This document shows positions 6,862 through 13,587 of a DNA stretch of 13,587 nucleotides, piece after piece. The translations under genes and the position numbers were made by a program. Below the pieces are notes generated by a model. That model saw only the letters and a list, made by a program, of their open reading frames with translations. It was not told the DNA's origin and ran no database searches. This DNA is from an uncultured Oscillospiraceae bacterium (GTDB lineage Bacteria > Bacillota > Clostridia > Oscillospirales > Acutalibacteraceae): contig URDW01000044.1 of assembly GCA_900546735.1 (NCBI GenBank), positions 1 through 13,587 on the forward strand, written 5' to 3'. Every line of letters begins with the position of its first letter. Position 1 is the stretch's first letter.

Positions 6862-7284
6862 TTACTTTTTAGAAGCCTTCGGACGCTTTGCGCCGTACTT
6901 GGAACGGGACTGCATTCTGCCGTTCACGCCCTGCGTATCCAGTGTGCCGCGGATGATGTGGTAACGTACACCAGGCAGATCCTTGACACGGCCGCCTCTG
7001 ACCATAACCACAGAGTGCTCCTGCAGGTTGTGGCCGACGCCGGGGATGTAAGCGGTCACTTCGATACCGTTCGTCAGACGGACTCTGGCGATCTTTCTGA
7101 GCGCGGAGTTCGGTTTTTTCGGCGTAGCGGTTTTCACAGCGGTGCAGACACCTCTTTTAAACGGAGACGCATTGTTCGTCACAACGTTTTTCTTGGTGTT
7201 CAGTCCGTGCAGCAGTGCCGGAGCCTTGTCCTTTTTCACAAGGGATTTACGGCCAGTTCTGACAAGCTGGTTAAAGGTTGGCAT
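6862..7284 (-). CDS. rpsL: Small ribosomal subunit protein S12 (uS12)
   Basis: S12 sits at the decoding centre and controls accuracy of tRNA selection. The 140 residues include an insertion of about 13 ([13 protein letters not shown] region, 24-36) relative to E. coli, as is usual in Bacillota. The two streptomycin-related lysines are wild type: Lys56 in TATPKKPNS (E. coli Lys43, counting Met) and Lys101 in GGRVKDLPG (E. coli Lys88). Asp102 is the residue methylthiolated in many bacteria. The start MPTFNQLVR is standard and follows GGAGGTG at about 5-7 bases. The gene is preceded by a long structured leader with its own promoter and followed by rpsG. Confidence 0.98.
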   Translation of the reverse strand: MPTFNQLVRTGRKSLVKKDKAPALLHGLNTKKNVVTNNASPFKRGVCTAVKTATPKKPNSALRKIARVRLTNGIEVTAYIPGVGHNLQEHSVVMVRGGRVKDLPGVRYHIIRGTLDTQGVNGRMQSRSKYGAKRPKASKK

Positions 7285-7313
7285 TCTTTCACCTCCAATA
7301 AAAATATATGTGC

Positions 7314-7368
7314 GATATGTGCACAGCCGGCGGTTAAAACTTTTTTAGCCGTCGGATATGCACACATC
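7314..7368 (-). repeat. Long imperfect hairpin in the rpsL leader (proximal)
   Basis: On the minus-strand RNA, bases 7368-7343 pair with 7314-7339 across 26 positions with three mismatches and two G:U pairs, closing on a 3-base loop (7340-7342). It contains the blocks CCG/CGG and CGG/CCG and an A5/U5 tip. It ends 30 bases before the rpsL start codon, leaving the ribosome binding site free. The base (7360-7368) overlaps the extended form of the neighbouring hairpin, so both cannot be fully formed at once. Confidence 0.65.
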
Positions 7369-7383
7369 TTGGGGCAAAGCCAT
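7345..7383 (-). CDS. Possible 12-codon leader peptide in the rpsL leader
   Basis: An ATG at 7383 in the loop of the distal hairpin opens a frame of 12 codons (MALPQDVCISDG) ending in TAA at 7345, inside the tip of the proximal hairpin. GGGG lies about 7-10 bases upstream but is buried in the hairpin stem. The position would let a translating ribosome open both structures. There is no run of regulatory codons, and a frame this short may be chance. Confidence 0.15.
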   Translation of the reverse strand: MALPQDVCISDG

Positions 7384-7405
7384 ACTTTGCCCCAAGATTT
7401 TGTGC
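7360..7405 (-). repeat. Perfect 14-base-pair hairpin in the rpsL leader (distal)
   Basis: ATCTTGGGGCAAAG (7366-7379) and CTTTGCCCCAAGAT (7385-7398) are exact reverse complements around a 5-base loop. On the minus-strand RNA the stem can be lengthened by five further pairs (GCACA at 7405-7401 with TGTGC at 7364-7360) after a small internal loop. In the direction of rpsL transcription no U-run follows, so it is not a classical terminator for rpoC. On the opposite strand it is followed by TTTTGTGCTTTTT and looks like a terminator. Confidence 0.8.
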
Positions 7406-7475
7406 TTTTTCACAAATTTTCAGTGTGAATTTTGGTTAAAATAGACAAATCCCACTCACACAATTAAGCATTATA

Positions 7476-11111
<3,636 letters not shown>

Positions 11112-11167
11112 GGAAGCATCTCCTTATCTATACAATTTCACAATCGTTTATTTGTTTCGTTCAGCAG

Positions 11168-13587
<2,420 letters not shown>

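Noticed and set aside
7366..7400. Distal rpsL-leader hairpin as an intrinsic terminator of rpoC
   Set aside because: In the direction of rpoC transcription it is followed by GTGTGC, not a U-run; the T-rich tail is on the other strand, where no gene precedes it.

Overview
The window is one end of a draft bacterial contig. It carries the transcription and translation cluster rpoB-rpoC-rpsL-rpsG-fusA-tuf, followed by four smaller genes. Every gene lies on the minus strand, so transcription runs from base 13587 towards base 1. The organism is most likely a Gram-positive anaerobe of the Clostridia (Bacillota), perhaps Oscillospirales/Ruminococcaceae. This is inferred from the roughly 13-residue insertion near the N-terminus of S12, the roughly 1,200-residue RpoC, strong AGGAGG-type ribosome binding sites, a single EF-Tu gene behind fusA, and moderately GC-rich coding sequence. 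The genus cannot be named from the sequence alone.

Layout, in the direction of transcription. rpoB (5' end outside the window) and rpoC encode the catalytic beta and beta' subunits of RNA polymerase. A near-ideal sigma-A promoter (TTGACA, 18 bases, TATAAT) straddles the rpoC stop codon. It opens a leader of about 180 bases with two large hairpins before rpsL (S12). rpsG (S7), fusA (EF-G) and tuf (EF-Tu) follow. tuf has its own promoter in the fusA-tuf gap and a textbook intrinsic terminator. Only 51 bases after that terminator hairpin comes a small alpha/beta-hydrolase (esterase-like) gene starting with GTG. A gap of about 330 bases (1736-2068) without a gene follows and holds the promoter of a last operon: a GtrA-family membrane protein, a Cof-type HAD phosphatase, and a metallo-beta-lactamase-fold protein cut off after 82 codons.

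The first 48 bases are not genomic. They match the end of the Illumina P7 oligo, an 8-base i7 index and the Nextera read-2 transposon adapter, fused to the truncated last gene.

The core genes supply RNA polymerase, the decoding-centre protein S12, the 30S head organiser S7 and the two main elongation GTPases, so the cluster is the usual growth-linked str-type arrangement. I see no new defence, mobile or biosynthetic system. The least ordinary parts are the structured rpsL leader with its promoter inside the end of rpoC, the absence of the L7Ae-like gene often found between rpoC and rpsL in Bacillota, and two genes (rpsG and the esterase) whose GTG starts are easily misannotated.
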